This document shows positions 50,101 to 63,662 of a stretch of 64,000 nt of DNA, in pieces; the first letter of the stretch is position 1, and each line of letters starts with the position of its first letter. A program made the translations under genes and the position numbers. The notes beneath the pieces were generated by a model, which was not told where the DNA came from, did no database searches, and worked only from the letters and a program-made list of their open reading frames with translations. The DNA is taken from contig NW_027480565.1 in the NCBI RefSeq assembly GCF_051401765.1, positions 434,001 through 498,000 on the forward strand. The letters run 5' to 3'. The stretch comes from Calliopsis andreniformis. Taxonomy: Eukaryota > Arthropoda > Insecta > Hymenoptera > Andrenidae.

Positions 50101-53100
50101 CGGATATGCTACGTTCTCTCGGTCCACGGGCATCTGAGAGCAAAACAGCCTAATAGCTTTAGAGTGCCTCAACGATCAGGAATATGGATCTAACGTTCTT
50201 GTTTCGAACCGACGACTTTCGGTTCCGGAGCGACACGAACGCTCCATGATTCTCGATTATCTCGATACAGGTAAGAGGCAGAGGACAACAAGTGTATGGT
50301 TTTAGAGAGCCACGAGCACCAGGAATAAGGATCCACCGTTGTCCCTTCGTTCCGTCGACATTCGGTTCCGGGGCGACACGAACGGGGACCTAGAATTTTT
50401 TCGCTCGGTCTCCGGAGCGACACGAACGGGGACTTAGAATTTTTTCGCTCGGGCTCCGGAGCGACACGAACGGGGACTTAGAATATTTTCGCTCGGACTC
50501 CGGACCGACACGATCGCTCGGATATGCTACGTTCTCTCGGTCCACGGGCATCTGAGAGCAAAACAGCCTAATAGCTTTAGAGTGCCTCAACGATCAGGAA
50601 TATGGATCTAACGTTCTTGTTTCGAACCGACGACTTTCGGTTCCGGAGCGACACGAACGCTCCATGATTCTCGATTATCTCGATACAGGTAAGAGGCAGA
50701 GGACAACAAGTGTATGGTTTTAGAGAGCCACGAGCACCAGGAATAAGGATCTACCGTTGTCCCTTCGTTCCGGCGACATTCGGCTCCGGAGCGACACGAA
50801 CGGTGACTTAGAATTTTTTCGCTCGGGCTCCGGAGCGACACGAACGGGGACTTAGAATATTTTCGCTCGGACTACAGAGCGACACGATCGCTCCGATATG
50901 CAACGTTCTCTCGGTCCACGGGCATCAGAGAGCAAAACAGCCTAATAGTTTTAGAGTGCCTCAACGATCAGGAATATGGATCTAACGTTCTCGATTCGAA
51001 GCGACGACTTTCGGTTCCGGAGCGACACGAACGCTCCATGATTCTCGATTATCTCGACACAGGTAAGAGACAGAGGACAACAAGGGTATGGTTTTCGAGA
51101 GCCACGAGCACCAGGAATAAGGATCTACCGTTGTCCCTTCGTTCCGGCGACATTCGGTTCCGGAGCGACACGAACGGTGCCTTAGAATTTTTTCGCTCGG
51201 GATCCGGAGCGACACGAACGGGGACTTAGAGTATCTTCGCTCGGACTCCGGAGCGACACGATCGCTCAGATATGTTACGTTCACTCGGTCCACGGGCATC
51301 AGAGAGCAAAACAGCCTAATAGTTTTAGAGTGCCTCAACGATCAGGAATACGGATCTAACGTTCTCGTTTCGAAGCGACGACTTTCGGTTCCGGAGCGAC
51401 ACGAACGCTCCATGATTCTCGATTATCTCGACACAGGTAAGAGACAGAGGACAGCAAGTGTATGGTTTTAGAGAGCCACGAGCACCAGGAATAAGGATCT
51501 ACCGTTGTCCCTTCGTTCCGTCGACATTCGGTTCCGGAGCGACACGAACGGGGACTTAGAATTTTTTCGCTCGGGCTCCGGAGCGACACGAACGGGGAAT
51601 TAGAATTTTTTCTCTCGGACTCCGGATCGACACGATCGCTCCGATATGCTACGGTCTCTCGGTCTACGGGCATCAGAGAGCAAAACAGCCTAATAGTTTT
51701 AGAGTGCCTCAACGATCAGGAATATGGATCTAACGTTCTCGTTTCGAAGCGACGACTTTCGGTTCCGGAGCGACACGAACGCTCCATGATTCTCGATTAT
51801 CTCGACACAGATAAGAGACAGAGGACAACAAGTGTATGGTTTTAGAGAGCCACGAGCACCAGGAATAAGGATCTACCGTTGTCCCTTCGTTCCGTCGACA
51901 TTCGGTTCCGGGGCGACACGAACGGGGACCTAGAATTTTTTCGCTCGGTTTCCGGAGCGACACGAACGGGGACTTAGAATTTTTTCGCTCGGCCTCCGGA
52001 GGGACACGAACGGGGACTTAGAATATTTTCGCTCGGACTCCGGTGCGACACGATCGCTCCGATATGCAACGTTCTCTCGGTCCACGGGCATCAGAGAGCA
52101 AAACAGCCTAATAGTTTTAGAGTGCCCCAACGATCAGGAATATGGATCTAACGTTCTCGTTTCGAAGCGACGACTTTCGGTTCCGGAGCGACACGTACGC
52201 TCCATGATTCACGATTATCTCGACACAGGTAAGAGACAGAGGACAACAAGTGTATGGTTTTAGAGAGCCACGAGCACCAGGAATAAGGATCTACCGTTGT
52301 CCCTTCGTTCCGCCGACATTCGGTTCCGGAGCGACACGAACGGGGACTTAGAATTTTTTCGCTCGGGCTCCGGAGCGACACGAACGGGGACTTAGAATAT
52401 TATCGCTCGGACTCCGGAGCGACACGATCGCTCACATATGCTACGTTCTCTCGGTCCACGGGCATCAGAGAGCAAAACAGCCTAATAGTTTTAGAGTGCC
52501 TCAACGATCAGGAATATGGATCTAACGTTCTCGTTTCGAACCGACGACTTTCGGTTCCGGAGCGACACGAACGCTCCATGATTCTCGATTATCTCGACAC
52601 AGGTAAGAGACAGAGGACAACAAGTGTATGGTTTTAGAGCGCCACGAGCACCAGGAATAAGGATCTACCGTTGTCCCTTCGCTCCGTCGACATTCCGTTC
52701 CGGAGCGACACGAACGGGGACTTCGAATTTTTTCGCTCGGGCACCGGAGCGACACGAACGGGGACTTAGAATATTTTCGCTCGGACTCCGGAGCGACACG
52801 ATCGCTCCGATATGCTACGTTCTCTCGGTCCACGAGCATCAGAGAGCAAAACAGCCTAATAGTTTTAGAGTGCCTCAACTATCAGGAATATGGATCTAAC
52901 GTTCTCGATTCGAAGCGACGACTTTCGGTTCCGGAGCGACACGAGCGCTCCATGATTCTCGATTATCTCGACACAGGTAAGAGACAGAAGACAACAAGTG
53001 CAAGGCTTTAGAGAGCCACGAGCACCAGGGATAAGGATCTACCGTTGTCCCTTCGTTCCGTCGACATTCGGTTCCGGGGCGACACGAACGGGGACCTAGA

Positions 53101-54519
53101 ATTTTTTCGCTCGGGCTCCGGAGGGACACGAACGGGGACTTAGAATTTTTTCGCTCGGGCTCCGGAGCGACACGAACGGGGACTTAGAATATTATCGCTC
53201 GGACTCCGGAGCAACACGATCGCTCCCATATGCTACGTTCTCTCGGTCCACGGGCATCAGAGAGCAAAACAGCCGAATAGTTTTAAAGTGCCTCAACGTT
53301 CAGGAATATGGATCTAACGTTCTCGTTTCGAACCGACGACTTTCGGTTCCGGAGCGACACGAAGGCTCCATGATTCTCGATTGTCTCGACACAGGTAAGA
53401 GACAGAGGACAACAAGTGTATGGTTTTAGAGAGCCACGAGCACCAGGAATAAGGATCTACCGTTGTCCCTTCGATCCGTCGACATTCGGTTCCGGAGCGA
53501 CACGAACAGGGACTTAGAATTTTTTCGCTCGGGCTCCGGAGAGACACGAACGGGGACTTAGAATAATTTCGCTCGGACTCCGGAGCGACACGATCGCTCC
53601 GATATGCTACGTTCTCTCGGTCCACGGACATCAGAGAGCAAAACAGCCTAATAGTTTTAGAGCGCCTCAACGGTCAGGAATGTGGATCTAACGTTCTTGT
53701 TTCGAACCGACGACTTTCGGTTCCGGAGCGACACGAACGCTCCATGATTCTCGATTATCTCCACACAGGTAAGAGACAGAGGACAACAAGAGTATGGTTT
53801 TAGAGAGCCACGAGCACCAGGAATAAGGATCTACCGTTGTCCCTTCGTTCCGGCGACATTCGGTTCCGGAGCGACACGAACGGGGACTTAGAATTTTTTC
53901 GCTCGGGCTCCGGAGCGACACGAACGAGGACTTAGAATTTTTTCGCTCGGGCTCCGGAGCGACACGAACGGGGACTTAGAATATTTTCGCTCGGACTCCG
54001 GAGCGACACGATCGCTCCGATATGCTACGTTCTCTCGGTCCACGGGCATCAGAGAGCAAAACAGCCTAATAGTTTTAGAGTGCCTCAACGATCAGGAATA
54101 TGGATCTAACGTTCTCGTTTCGAAACGACGACTTTCGGTTCCGGAGCGACACGAACGCTCCATGATTCTCGATTATCTGGACACAGGTACGAGACAGAGG
54201 ACAACAAGTGCATGGCTTTAGAGAGCAACGAGCACCAGGGATAAGGATCTACCGTTGTGCCTTCGTTCCATCGACATTCGGTTCCGGAGCGACACGAACG
54301 GGGACCTAGAATTTTTTCGCTCGGTCTCCGGAGCGACACGAACGGGGACTTAGAATTTTTTCACTCGGGCTCCGGAGCGACACTAACGGGGACTTAGAAT
54401 ATTTTCGCTCGGACTCCGGAGTGACACGATCGCCCCGATATGCTACGTTCTCTCGGTCCACGGGCATCAGAGAGCAAAACAGCATAATAGTCTTAGAGTG
54501 CCTCAACGATCAGGAATAT
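47150..54519. repeat. Distal block I, mostly 374- and 418-bp monomers
   Basis: The 19 monomers are a shuffled set of a few types. The monomer at 47150 recurs at 50978 and later at 59508. The one at 48228 has relatives at 49394, 51352 and 61708. Those at 48602 and 52518 match. Only one monomer here is 330 bp. Confidence 0.8.
49768..50603. repeat. Near-identical tandem pair of 418-bp monomers
   Basis: The monomers at 49768-50185 and 50186-50603 share the same 44-bp element series and private variants in half B, including GGCGACACGAACGGGGACC, TCGGTCTCCGG and CATCTGAGAGC. They differ mainly in half A (TCGAAGC against TCGAACC), which places the exchange point inside the monomer. Confidence 0.78.
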
Positions 54520-56103
54520 GGATCTAACGTTCTCGTTTCGAACCGACGACTTTCGGTTCCGGAGCGACACGAAGGCTCCATGATTCTCGATTATGTCGAC
54601 ACAGGTAAGAGACAGAGGACAACAAGTGTATGGTTTTAGAGAGCCACGAGCACCAGGAATAAGGATCTACCGTTGTCCCTTCGTTCCTTCGACATTCGGT
54701 TCCGGAGCGACACGAACGGTGACTTAGAATTTTTTCGCTCGGGCTCCGGAGCGACACGAACGTGGACTTAGAATTGTTTCGCTCGGGCTCCGGAGCGACA
54801 CGAACGGGCACTTAGAATATTTTCGCTCGGACTCCGGAGCGACACGATCGCTCCGATATGCTACGTTCTCTCGGTCCACGGGCTTCAGAGAGTAAAACAG
54901 CCTAATAGTTTTAGAGTGCCTCAACGATCAGGAATATGGATCTAACGTTCTCGTTTCGAAGCGACGACTTTCGGTTCCGGAGCGACACGAACGCTCCATG
55001 ATTCTCGATTATCTCGATACAGGTAAGAGGCAGAGGACAACAAGTGTATGGTTTTAGAGAGCCACGAGCACCAGGAATAAGGATCTACTGTTGTCCCTTC
55101 GTTCCGGCGACATTCGGCTCCGGAGCGACACGAACGGTAACTTAGAATTTTTTCGCTCGGGCTCCGGAGCGACACGAACGGGGACTTAGAATATTTTCGC
55201 TCGGACTACGGAGCGACACGATCGCTCCGATATGCAACGTTCTCTCGGTCCACGGGCATCAGAGAGCAAAACAGGCTAATAGTTTTAGAGTGCCTCAACG
55301 ATCAGGAATATGGATCTAACGTTCTCGATTCGAAGCGACGACTTTCGGTTCCGGAGCGACACGAACGCTCCATGATTCTCGATTATCTCGACACAGATAA
55401 GAGACAGAGGACAACAAGTGTATGGTTTTAGAGAGCCACGAGCACCAGGAATAAGGATCTACCGTTGTCCCTTCGTTCCGTCGACATTCGGTTCCGGGGC
55501 GACACGAACGGGGACCTAGAATTTTTTCGCTCGGTCTCCGGAGCGACACGAACGGGGACTTAGAATTTTTTCGCTCGGCCTCCGGAGGGACACGAACGGG
55601 GACTTAGAATATTTTCGCTCGGACTCCGGTGCGACACGATCGCTCCGATATGCAACGTTCTCTCGGTCCACGGGCATCAGAGTGCAAAACAGCCTAATAG
55701 TTTTAGAGTGCCCCAACGATCAGGAATATGGATCTAACGTTCTCGTTTCGAAGCGACGACTTTCGGTTCCGGAGCGACACGTACGCTCCATGATTCACGA
55801 TTATCTCGACACAGGTAAGAGACAGAGGACAACAAGTGTATGGTTTTAGAGAGCCACGAGCACCAGGAATAAGGATCTACCGTTGTCCCTTCGTTCCGCC
55901 GACATTCGGTTCCGGAGCGACACGAACGGGGACTTAGAATTTTTTCGCTCGGGCTCCGGAGCGACACGAACGGGGACTTAGAATATTATCGCTCGGACTC
56001 CGGAGCGACACGATCGCTCACATATGCTACGTTCTCTCGGTCCACGGGCATCAGAGAGCAAAACAGCCTAATAGTTTTAGAGTGCCTCAACGATCAGGAA
56101 TAT

Positions 56104-56474
56104 GGATCTAGCGTTCTCGTTTCGAACCGACGACTTTCGGTTCCGGAGCGACACGAACGCTCCATGATTCTCGATTATCTCGACACAGGTAAGAGACAGA
56201 GGACAAGGGTATGGTTTTCGAGAGCCACGAGCACCAGGAATAAGGATCTACCGTTGTCCCTTCGTTCCGTCGACATTCGGTTCCGGAGCGACACGAACGA
56301 GGACTTAGAATTTTTTCGCTCGGGCTCCGGAGCGACACGAACAGGGACTTAGAATATTTTCGCTCGGACTCCGGAGCGACACGATCGCTCCGATATGCTA
56401 CGTTCTCTCGGTCCACGGGCATCAGAGAGCAAAACAGCCTAATAGTTTTAGAGTGCCTCAACGATCAGGAATAT
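56104..56474. repeat. 371-bp monomer with 3-bp deletion, copy 1
   Basis: Near 56205 the sequence reads GGACAAGGGTATGG instead of GGACAACAAGGGTATGG. This removes 3 bp from half A of a 374-bp monomer. The same change is found in the monomers at 58015 and 62456 and nowhere else that I saw. Confidence 0.85.
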
Positions 56475-58014
56475 GGATCTAACGTTCTCGTTTCGAACCG
56501 ACGACTTTCGGTTCCGGAGCGGCACGAACGCTCCATGATTCTCGATTATCTGGACACAGGTACGAGACAGAGGACAACAAGTGCATGGCTTTAGAGAGCA
56601 ACGAGCACCAGGGATAAGGATCTACCGTTGTGCCTTCGTTCCATCGACATTCGGTTCCGGGGCGACACGAAAGGGGACCTAGAATTTTTTCGCTCGGTCT
56701 CCGGAGCGACACGAACGGGGACTTAGAATATTATCGCTCGGACTCCGGAGCGACACGATCGCTCAGATATGCTACGTTCACTCGGTCCACGGGCATCAGA
56801 GAGCAAAACAGCCTAATAGTTTTAGAGTGCCTCAACGATCAGGAATATGGATCTAACGTTCTCGTTTCGAAGCGGCGACTTTCGGTTCCGGAGCGACACG
56901 AACGCTCCATGATTCTCGATTATCTCGTCACAGGTAAGAGACAGAAGACAACAAGTGCAAGGCTTTAGAGAGCCACAAGCACCAGGAATAAGGATCTACC
57001 GTTGTCCCTTCGTTCCGTCGACATTCGGTTCCGGGGCGACACGAAAGGGAACGTAGAATTTTTTCGCTCGGTCTCCGGAGCGACACGAACGGGGACTTAG
57101 AATATTATCGCTCGGACTCCGGAGCGACACGATCGCTCCCATATGCTACGTTCTCTCGGTCCACGGGCATCAGAGAGCAAAACAGCCTAATAGTTTTAAA
57201 GTGCCTCAACGATCAGGAATATGGATCTAACGTTCTCGTTTCGAACCGACGACTTTCGGTTCCGGAGCGACACGAAGGCTCCATGATTCTCGATTATGTC
57301 GACACAGGTAAGAGACAGAGGACAACAAGTGTATGGTTTTAGAGAGCCACGAGCACCAGGAATAAGGATCTACCGTTGTCCCTTCGTTCCTTCGACATTC
57401 GGTTCCGGAGCGACACGAACGGTGCCTTAGAATTTTTTCGCTCGGGCTCCGGAGCGACACGAACGTGGACTTAGAATTGTTTCGCTCGGGCTCCGGAGCG
57501 ACACGAACGGGCACTTAGAATATTTTCGCTCGGACTCCGGAGCGACACGATCGCTCCGATATGCTACGTTCTCTCGGTCCACGGGCTTCAGAGAGTAAAA
57601 CAGCCTAATAGTTTTAGAGTGCCTCAACGATCAGGAATATGGATCTAACGTTCTCGTTTCGAAGCGACGACTTTCGGTTCCGGAGCGACACGAACGCTCC
57701 ATGATTCTCGATTATCTCGATACAGGTAAGAGGCAGAGGACAACAAGTGTATGGTTTTAGAGAGCCACGAGCACCAGGAATAAGGATCTACGGTTGTCCC
57801 TTCGTTCCGGCGACATTCGGCTCCGGAGCGACACGAACGGTAACTTAGAATTTTTTCGCTCGGGCTCCGGAGCGACACGAACGGGGACTTAGAATATTAT
57901 CGCTCGGACTCCGGAGCGACACGATCGCTCACATATGCTACGTTCTCTCGGTCCACGGGCATCAGAGAGCAAAACAGCCTAATAGTTTTAGAGTGCCTCA
58001 ACGATCAGGAATAT

Positions 58015-58385
58015 GGATCTAGCGTTCTCGTTTCGAACCGACGACTTTCGGTTCCGGAGCGACACGAACGCTCCATGACTCTCGATTATCTCGACACAGG
58101 TAAGAGACAGAGGACAAGGGTATGGTTTTCGAGAGCCACGAGCACCAGGAATAAGGATCTACCGTTGTCCCTTCGTTCCGGCGACATTCGGTTCCGGAGC
58201 GACACGAACGGTGCCTTAGAATTTTTTCGCTCGGGATCCGGAGCGACACGAACGGGGACTTAGAGTATTTTCGCACGGACTCCGGAGCGACACGATCGCT
58301 CAGATATGCTACGTTCACTCGGTCCACGGGCATCAGAGAGCAAAACAGCCTAATAGTTTTAGAGTGCCTCAACGATCAGGAATAT
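58015..58385. repeat. 371-bp monomer with 3-bp deletion, copy 2
   Basis: The same 3-bp deletion lies near 58116. This copy shares TTTTCGCACGG (58269) with the 62456 copy but not with the 56104 copy, so 58015 and 62456 are closest relatives. Confidence 0.85.
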
Positions 58386-60299
58386 GGATCTAACGTTCTC
58401 GTTTCGAAGCGACGACTTTCGGTTCCGGAGCGACACGATCGCTCCATGATTCTCGATTGTCTCGACACAGGTAAGAGACAGAGGACAACAAGTGTATGGT
58501 TTTAGAGATCCACGAGCACCAGGAATAAGGATCTACCGTTGTCCCTTCGTTCCGTCGACATTCGGTTCCGGAGCGACACGAACGAGGACTTAGAATTTTT
58601 TCGCTCGGGCTCCGGAGCGACACGAACGGGGACTTAGAATATTTTCGCTCGGACTCCGGAGCGACACGATCGCTCCGATATGCTACGTTCTCTCGGTCCA
58701 CGGGCATCAGAGAGCAAAACAGCCTAATAGTTTTAGAGTGCCTCAACGATCAGGAATATGGATCTAACGTTCTCGTTTCGAACCGACGACTTTCGGTTCC
58801 GGAGCGGCACGAACGCTCCATGATTCTCGATTATCTGGACACAGGTACGAGACAGAGGACAACAAGTGCATGGCTTTAGAGAGCAACGAGCACCAGGGAT
58901 AAGGATCTACCGTTGTGCCTTCGTTCCATCGACATTCGGTTCCGGGGCGACACGAAAGGGGACCTAGAATTTTTTCGCTCGGTCTCCGGAGCGACACGAA
59001 CGGGGACTTAGAATATTATCGCTCGGACTCCGGAGCGACACGATCGCTCAGATATGCTACGTTCACTCGGTCCACGGGCATCAGAGAGCAAAACAGCCTA
59101 ATAGTTTTAGAGTGCCTCAACGATCAGGAATATGGATCTAACGTTCTCGTTTCGAAGCGGCGACTTTCGGTTCCGGAGCGACACGAACGCTCCATGATTC
59201 TCGATTATCTCGTCACAGGTAAGAGACAGAAGACAACAAGTGCAAGGCTTTAGAGAGCCACAAGCACCAGGAATAAGGATCTACCGTTGTCCCTTCGTTC
59301 CGTCGACATTCGGTTCCGGGGCGACACGAAAGGGGACGTAGAATTTTTTCGCTCGGTCTCCGGAGCGACACGAACGGGGACTTAGAATATTATCGCTCGG
59401 ACTCCGGAGCGACACGATCGCTCCCATATGCTACGTTCTCTCGGTCCACGGGCATCAGAGAGCAAAACAGCCTAATAGTTTTAAAGTGCCTCAACGATCA
59501 GGAATATGGATCTAACGTTCTCGATTCGAAGCGACGACTTTCGGTTCCGGAGCGACACGAACGCTCCATGATTCTCGATTATCTCGACACAGGTAAGAGA
59601 CAGAGGACAACAAGGGTATGGTTTTCGAGAGCCACGAGCACCAGGAATAAGGATCTACCGTTGTCCCTTCGTTCCGGCGACATTCGGTTCCGGAGCGACA
59701 CGAACGGTTCCTTAGAATTTTTTCGCTCGGGATCCGGAGCGACACGAACGGGGACTTAGAGTATCTTCGCTCGGACTCCGGAGCGACACGATCGCTCAGA
59801 TATGCTACGCTCACTCGGTCCACGGGCATCAGAGAGCAAAACAGCCTAATAGTTTTAGAGTGCCTCAACGATCAGGAATATGGATCTAACGTTCTCGTTT
59901 CGAAGCGACGACTTTCGGTTCCGGAGCGACACGAACGCTCCATGATTCTCGATTATCTCGACACAGATAAGAGACAGAGGACAACAAGTGTATGGTTTTA
60001 GAGAGCCACGAGCACCAGGAATAAGGATCTACCGTTGTCCCTTCGTTCCGTCGACATTCGGTTCCGGGGCGACACGAACGGGGACCTAGAATTTTTTCGC
60101 TCGGTCTCCGGAGCGACACGAACGGGGACTTAGAATTTTTTCGCTCGGCCTCCGGAGGGACACGAACGGGGACTTAGAATATTTTCGCTCGGACTCCGGT
60201 GCGACACGATCGCTCCGATATGCAACGTTCTCTCGGTCCACGGGCATCAGAGTGCAAAACAGCTTAATAGTTTTAGAGTGCCCCAACGATCAGGAATAT

Positions 60300-63200
60300 G
60301 GATCTAACGTTCTCGTTTCGAAGCGACGACTTTCGGTTCCGGAGCGACACGTACGCTCCATGATTCACGATTATCTCGACACAGGTAAGAGACAGAGGAC
60401 AACAAGTGTATGGTTTTAGAGAGCCACGAGCACCAGGAATAAGGATCTACCGTTGTCCCTTCGTTCCGCCGACATTCGGTTCCGGAGCGACACGAACGGG
60501 GACTTAGAATATTATCGCTCGGACTCCGGAGCGACACGATCGCTCCCATATGCTACGTTCTCTCGGTCCACGGGCATCAGAGAGCAAAACAGCCTAATAG
60601 TTTTAAAGTGCCTCAACGTTCAGGAATATGGATCTAACGTTCTCGTTTCGAACCGACGACTTTCGGTTCCGGAGCGACACGAACGATCCATGATTCTCGA
60701 TTATCTCGACACAGGTAAGAGACAGAGGACAGCAAGTGTATGGTTTTAGAGAGCCACGAGCACCAGGAATAAGGATCTACCGTTGTCCCTTCGTTCCGTC
60801 GACATTCGGTTCCGGAGCGACACGAACGGGGACTTAGAATTTTTTCGCTCGGGCTCCGGAGCGACACGATCGCTCCGATATTCTGCGTTCTCTCGGTCCA
60901 CGGCCATCAGAGAGCAAAACAGCCTAATAGTTTTAGAGTGCCTCAACGATCAGGAATATGGATCTACCGTTCTCGATTCGAACCAACGACTTTCGGTTCC
61001 GGAGCGACACGAACGCTCCATGATTCTCGATTATCTCGACACAGGTAAGAGACAGAGGACAGCAAGTGTATGGTTTTAGAGAGCCACGAGCACCAGGAAT
61101 AAGGATCTACCGTTGTCCCTTCGTTCCGTCGACATTCGGTTCCGGAGCGACACGAACGGTGACTTAGAATTTTTTCGCTCGGGCTCCGGAGCGACACGAA
61201 CGGGGACTTAGAATATTATCGCTCGGACTCCGGAGCGACACGATCGCTCCCATATGCTACGTTCTCTCGGTCCACGGGCATCAGAGAGCAAAACAGCCTA
61301 ATAGTTTTAAAGTGCCTCAACGTTCAGGAATATGGATCTAACGTTCTCGTTTCGAACCGACGACTTTCGGTTCCGGAGCGACACGAACGATCCATGATTC
61401 TCGATTATCTCGACACAGGTAAGAGACAGAGGACAGCAAGTGTATGGTTTTAGAGAGCCACGAGCACCAGGAATAAGGATCTACCGTTGTCCCTTCGTTC
61501 CGGCGACATTCGGTTCCGGAGCGACTCGAACGGTGCCTTAGAATTTTTTCGCTCGGGATCCGGAGCGACACGAACGGGGACTTAGAGTATCTTCGCTCGG
61601 ACTCCGGAGCGACACGATCGCTCAGATATGCTACGTTCACTCGGTCCACGGGCATCAGAGAGCAAAACAGCCTAATAGTTTTAGAGTGCCTCAACGATCA
61701 GGAATACGGATCTAACGTTCTCGTTTCGAAGCGACGACTTTCGTTTCCGGAGCGACACGAACGCTCCATGATTCTCGATTATCTCGACACAGGTAAGAGA
61801 CAGAGGACAGCAAGTGTATGGTTTTAGAGAGCCACGAGCACCAGGAATAAGGATCTACCGTTGTCCCTTCGTTCCGTCGACATTCGGTTCCGGAGCGACA
61901 CGAACGGGGACTTAGAATTTTTTCGCTCAGGCTCCGGAGCGACACGAACGGGGAATTAGAATTTTTTCGCTCGGACTCCGGATCGACACGATCGCTCCGA
62001 TATGCTACGTTCTCTCGGTCTACGGGCATCAGAGAGCAAAACAGCCTAATAGTTTTAGAGTGCCTCAACGATCAGGAATATGGATCTAACGTTCTCGTTT
62101 CGAAGCGACGACTTTCGGTTCCGGAGCGACACGAACGCTCCATGATTCTCGATTATCTCGACACAGATAAGAGACAGAGGACAACAAGTGTATGGTTTTA
62201 GAGAGCCACGAGCACCAGGAATAAGGATCTACCGTTGTCCCTTCGTTCCGTCGACATTCGGTTCCGGGGCGACACGAACGGGGACCTAGAATTTTTTCGC
62301 TCGGGCTCCGGAGCGACACGAACGGGGACTTAGAATATTATCGCTCGGACTCCGGAGCGACACGATCGCTCACATATGCTACGTTCTCTCGGTCCACGGG
62401 CATCAGAGAGCAAAACAGCCTAATAGTTTTAGAGTGCCTCAACGATCAGGAATATGGATCTAACGTTCTCGTTTCGAACCGACGACTTTCGGTTCCGGAG
62501 CGACACGAACGCTCCATGATTCTCGATTATCTCGACACAGGTAAGAGACAGAGGACAAGGGTATGGTTTTCGAGAGCCACGAGCACCAGGAATAAGGATC
62601 TACCGTTGTCCCTTCGTTCCGGCGACATTCGGTTCCGGAGCGACACGAACGGTGCCTTAGAATTTTTTCGCTCGGGATCCGGAGCGACACGAACGGGGAC
62701 TTAGAGTATTTTCGCACGGACTCCGGAGCGACACGATCGCTCAGATATGCTACGTTCACTCGGTCCACGGGCATCAGAGAGCAAAACAGCCTAATAGTTT
62801 TAGAGTGCCTCAACGATCAGGAATATGGATCTAACGTTCTCGTTTCGAACCGACGACTTTCGGTTCCGGAGCGGCACGAACGCTCCATGATTCTCGATTA
62901 TCTGGACACAGGTACGAGACAGAGGACAACAAGTGCATGGCTTTAGAGAGCAACGAGCACCAGGGATAAGGATCTACCGTTGTGCCTTCGTTCCATCGAC
63001 ATTCGGTTCCGGAGCGACACGAACGGGGACCTAGAATTTTTTCGCTCGGTCTCCGGAGCGACACGAACGGGGACTTAGAATTTTTTCGCTCGGGCTCCGG
63101 AGGGACACGAACGGGGACTTAGAATATTTTCGCTCGGACTCCGGAGCGACACGATCGCTCCGATATGCAACGTTCTCTCGGTCCACGGGCATCAGAGAGC

Positions 63201-63662
63201 AAAACAGCCTAATAGCTTTAGAGTGCCTCAACGATCAGGAATATGGATCTAACGTTCTCGTTTCGAAGCGACGACTTTCTGTTCCGGAGCGACACGAACG
63301 CTCCATGATTCTCGATTATCTCGACACAGGTAAGAGACAGAAGACAACAAGTGCAAGGCTTTAGAGAGCCACGAGCACCAGGGATAAGGATCTACCGTTG
63401 TCCCTTCGTTCCGTCGACATTCGGTTCCGGGGCGACACGAACGGGGACCTAGAATTTTTTCGCTCGGGCTCCGGAGGGACACGAACGGGGACTTAGAATT
63501 TTTTCGCTCGGGCTCCGGAGCGACACGAACGGGGACTTAGAATATTATCGCTCGGACTCCGGAGCGACACGATCGCTCCCATATGCTACGTTCTCTCGGT
63601 CCACGGGCATCAGAGAGCAAAACAGCCGAATAGTTTTAAAGTGCCCCAACGATCAGGAATAT
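60300..63662. repeat. Distal block III
   Basis: The monomers start at 60300, 60630, 60960, 61334, 61708, 62082, 62456, 62827 and 63245. The two 330-bp monomers at 60300 and 60630 are the last of that length. The TCCCATATGC variant (for example 60544 and 61249) marks a type also seen at 47813, 53225 and 59422. Confidence 0.8.
62456..62826. repeat. 371-bp monomer with 3-bp deletion, copy 3
   Basis: The 3-bp deletion lies near 62557. It occurs 4441 bp after copy 2 with the same private variants, showing that single monomers or short blocks are copied over several kilobases. Confidence 0.85.

Larger units (their letters stand above)
54520..60299. repeat. Distal block II with 2.3- and 2.7-kb duplications
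   Basis: The segment 54520-55311 is repeated at 57223-58014 (2703 bp apart), and 56475-57222 at 58760-59507 (2285 bp apart). These distances are 3 bp short of the values expected from 330+44n monomers, because each spans one monomer with the 3-bp deletion. The blocks interleave, so two or more overlapping duplication events took place. Confidence 0.8.
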
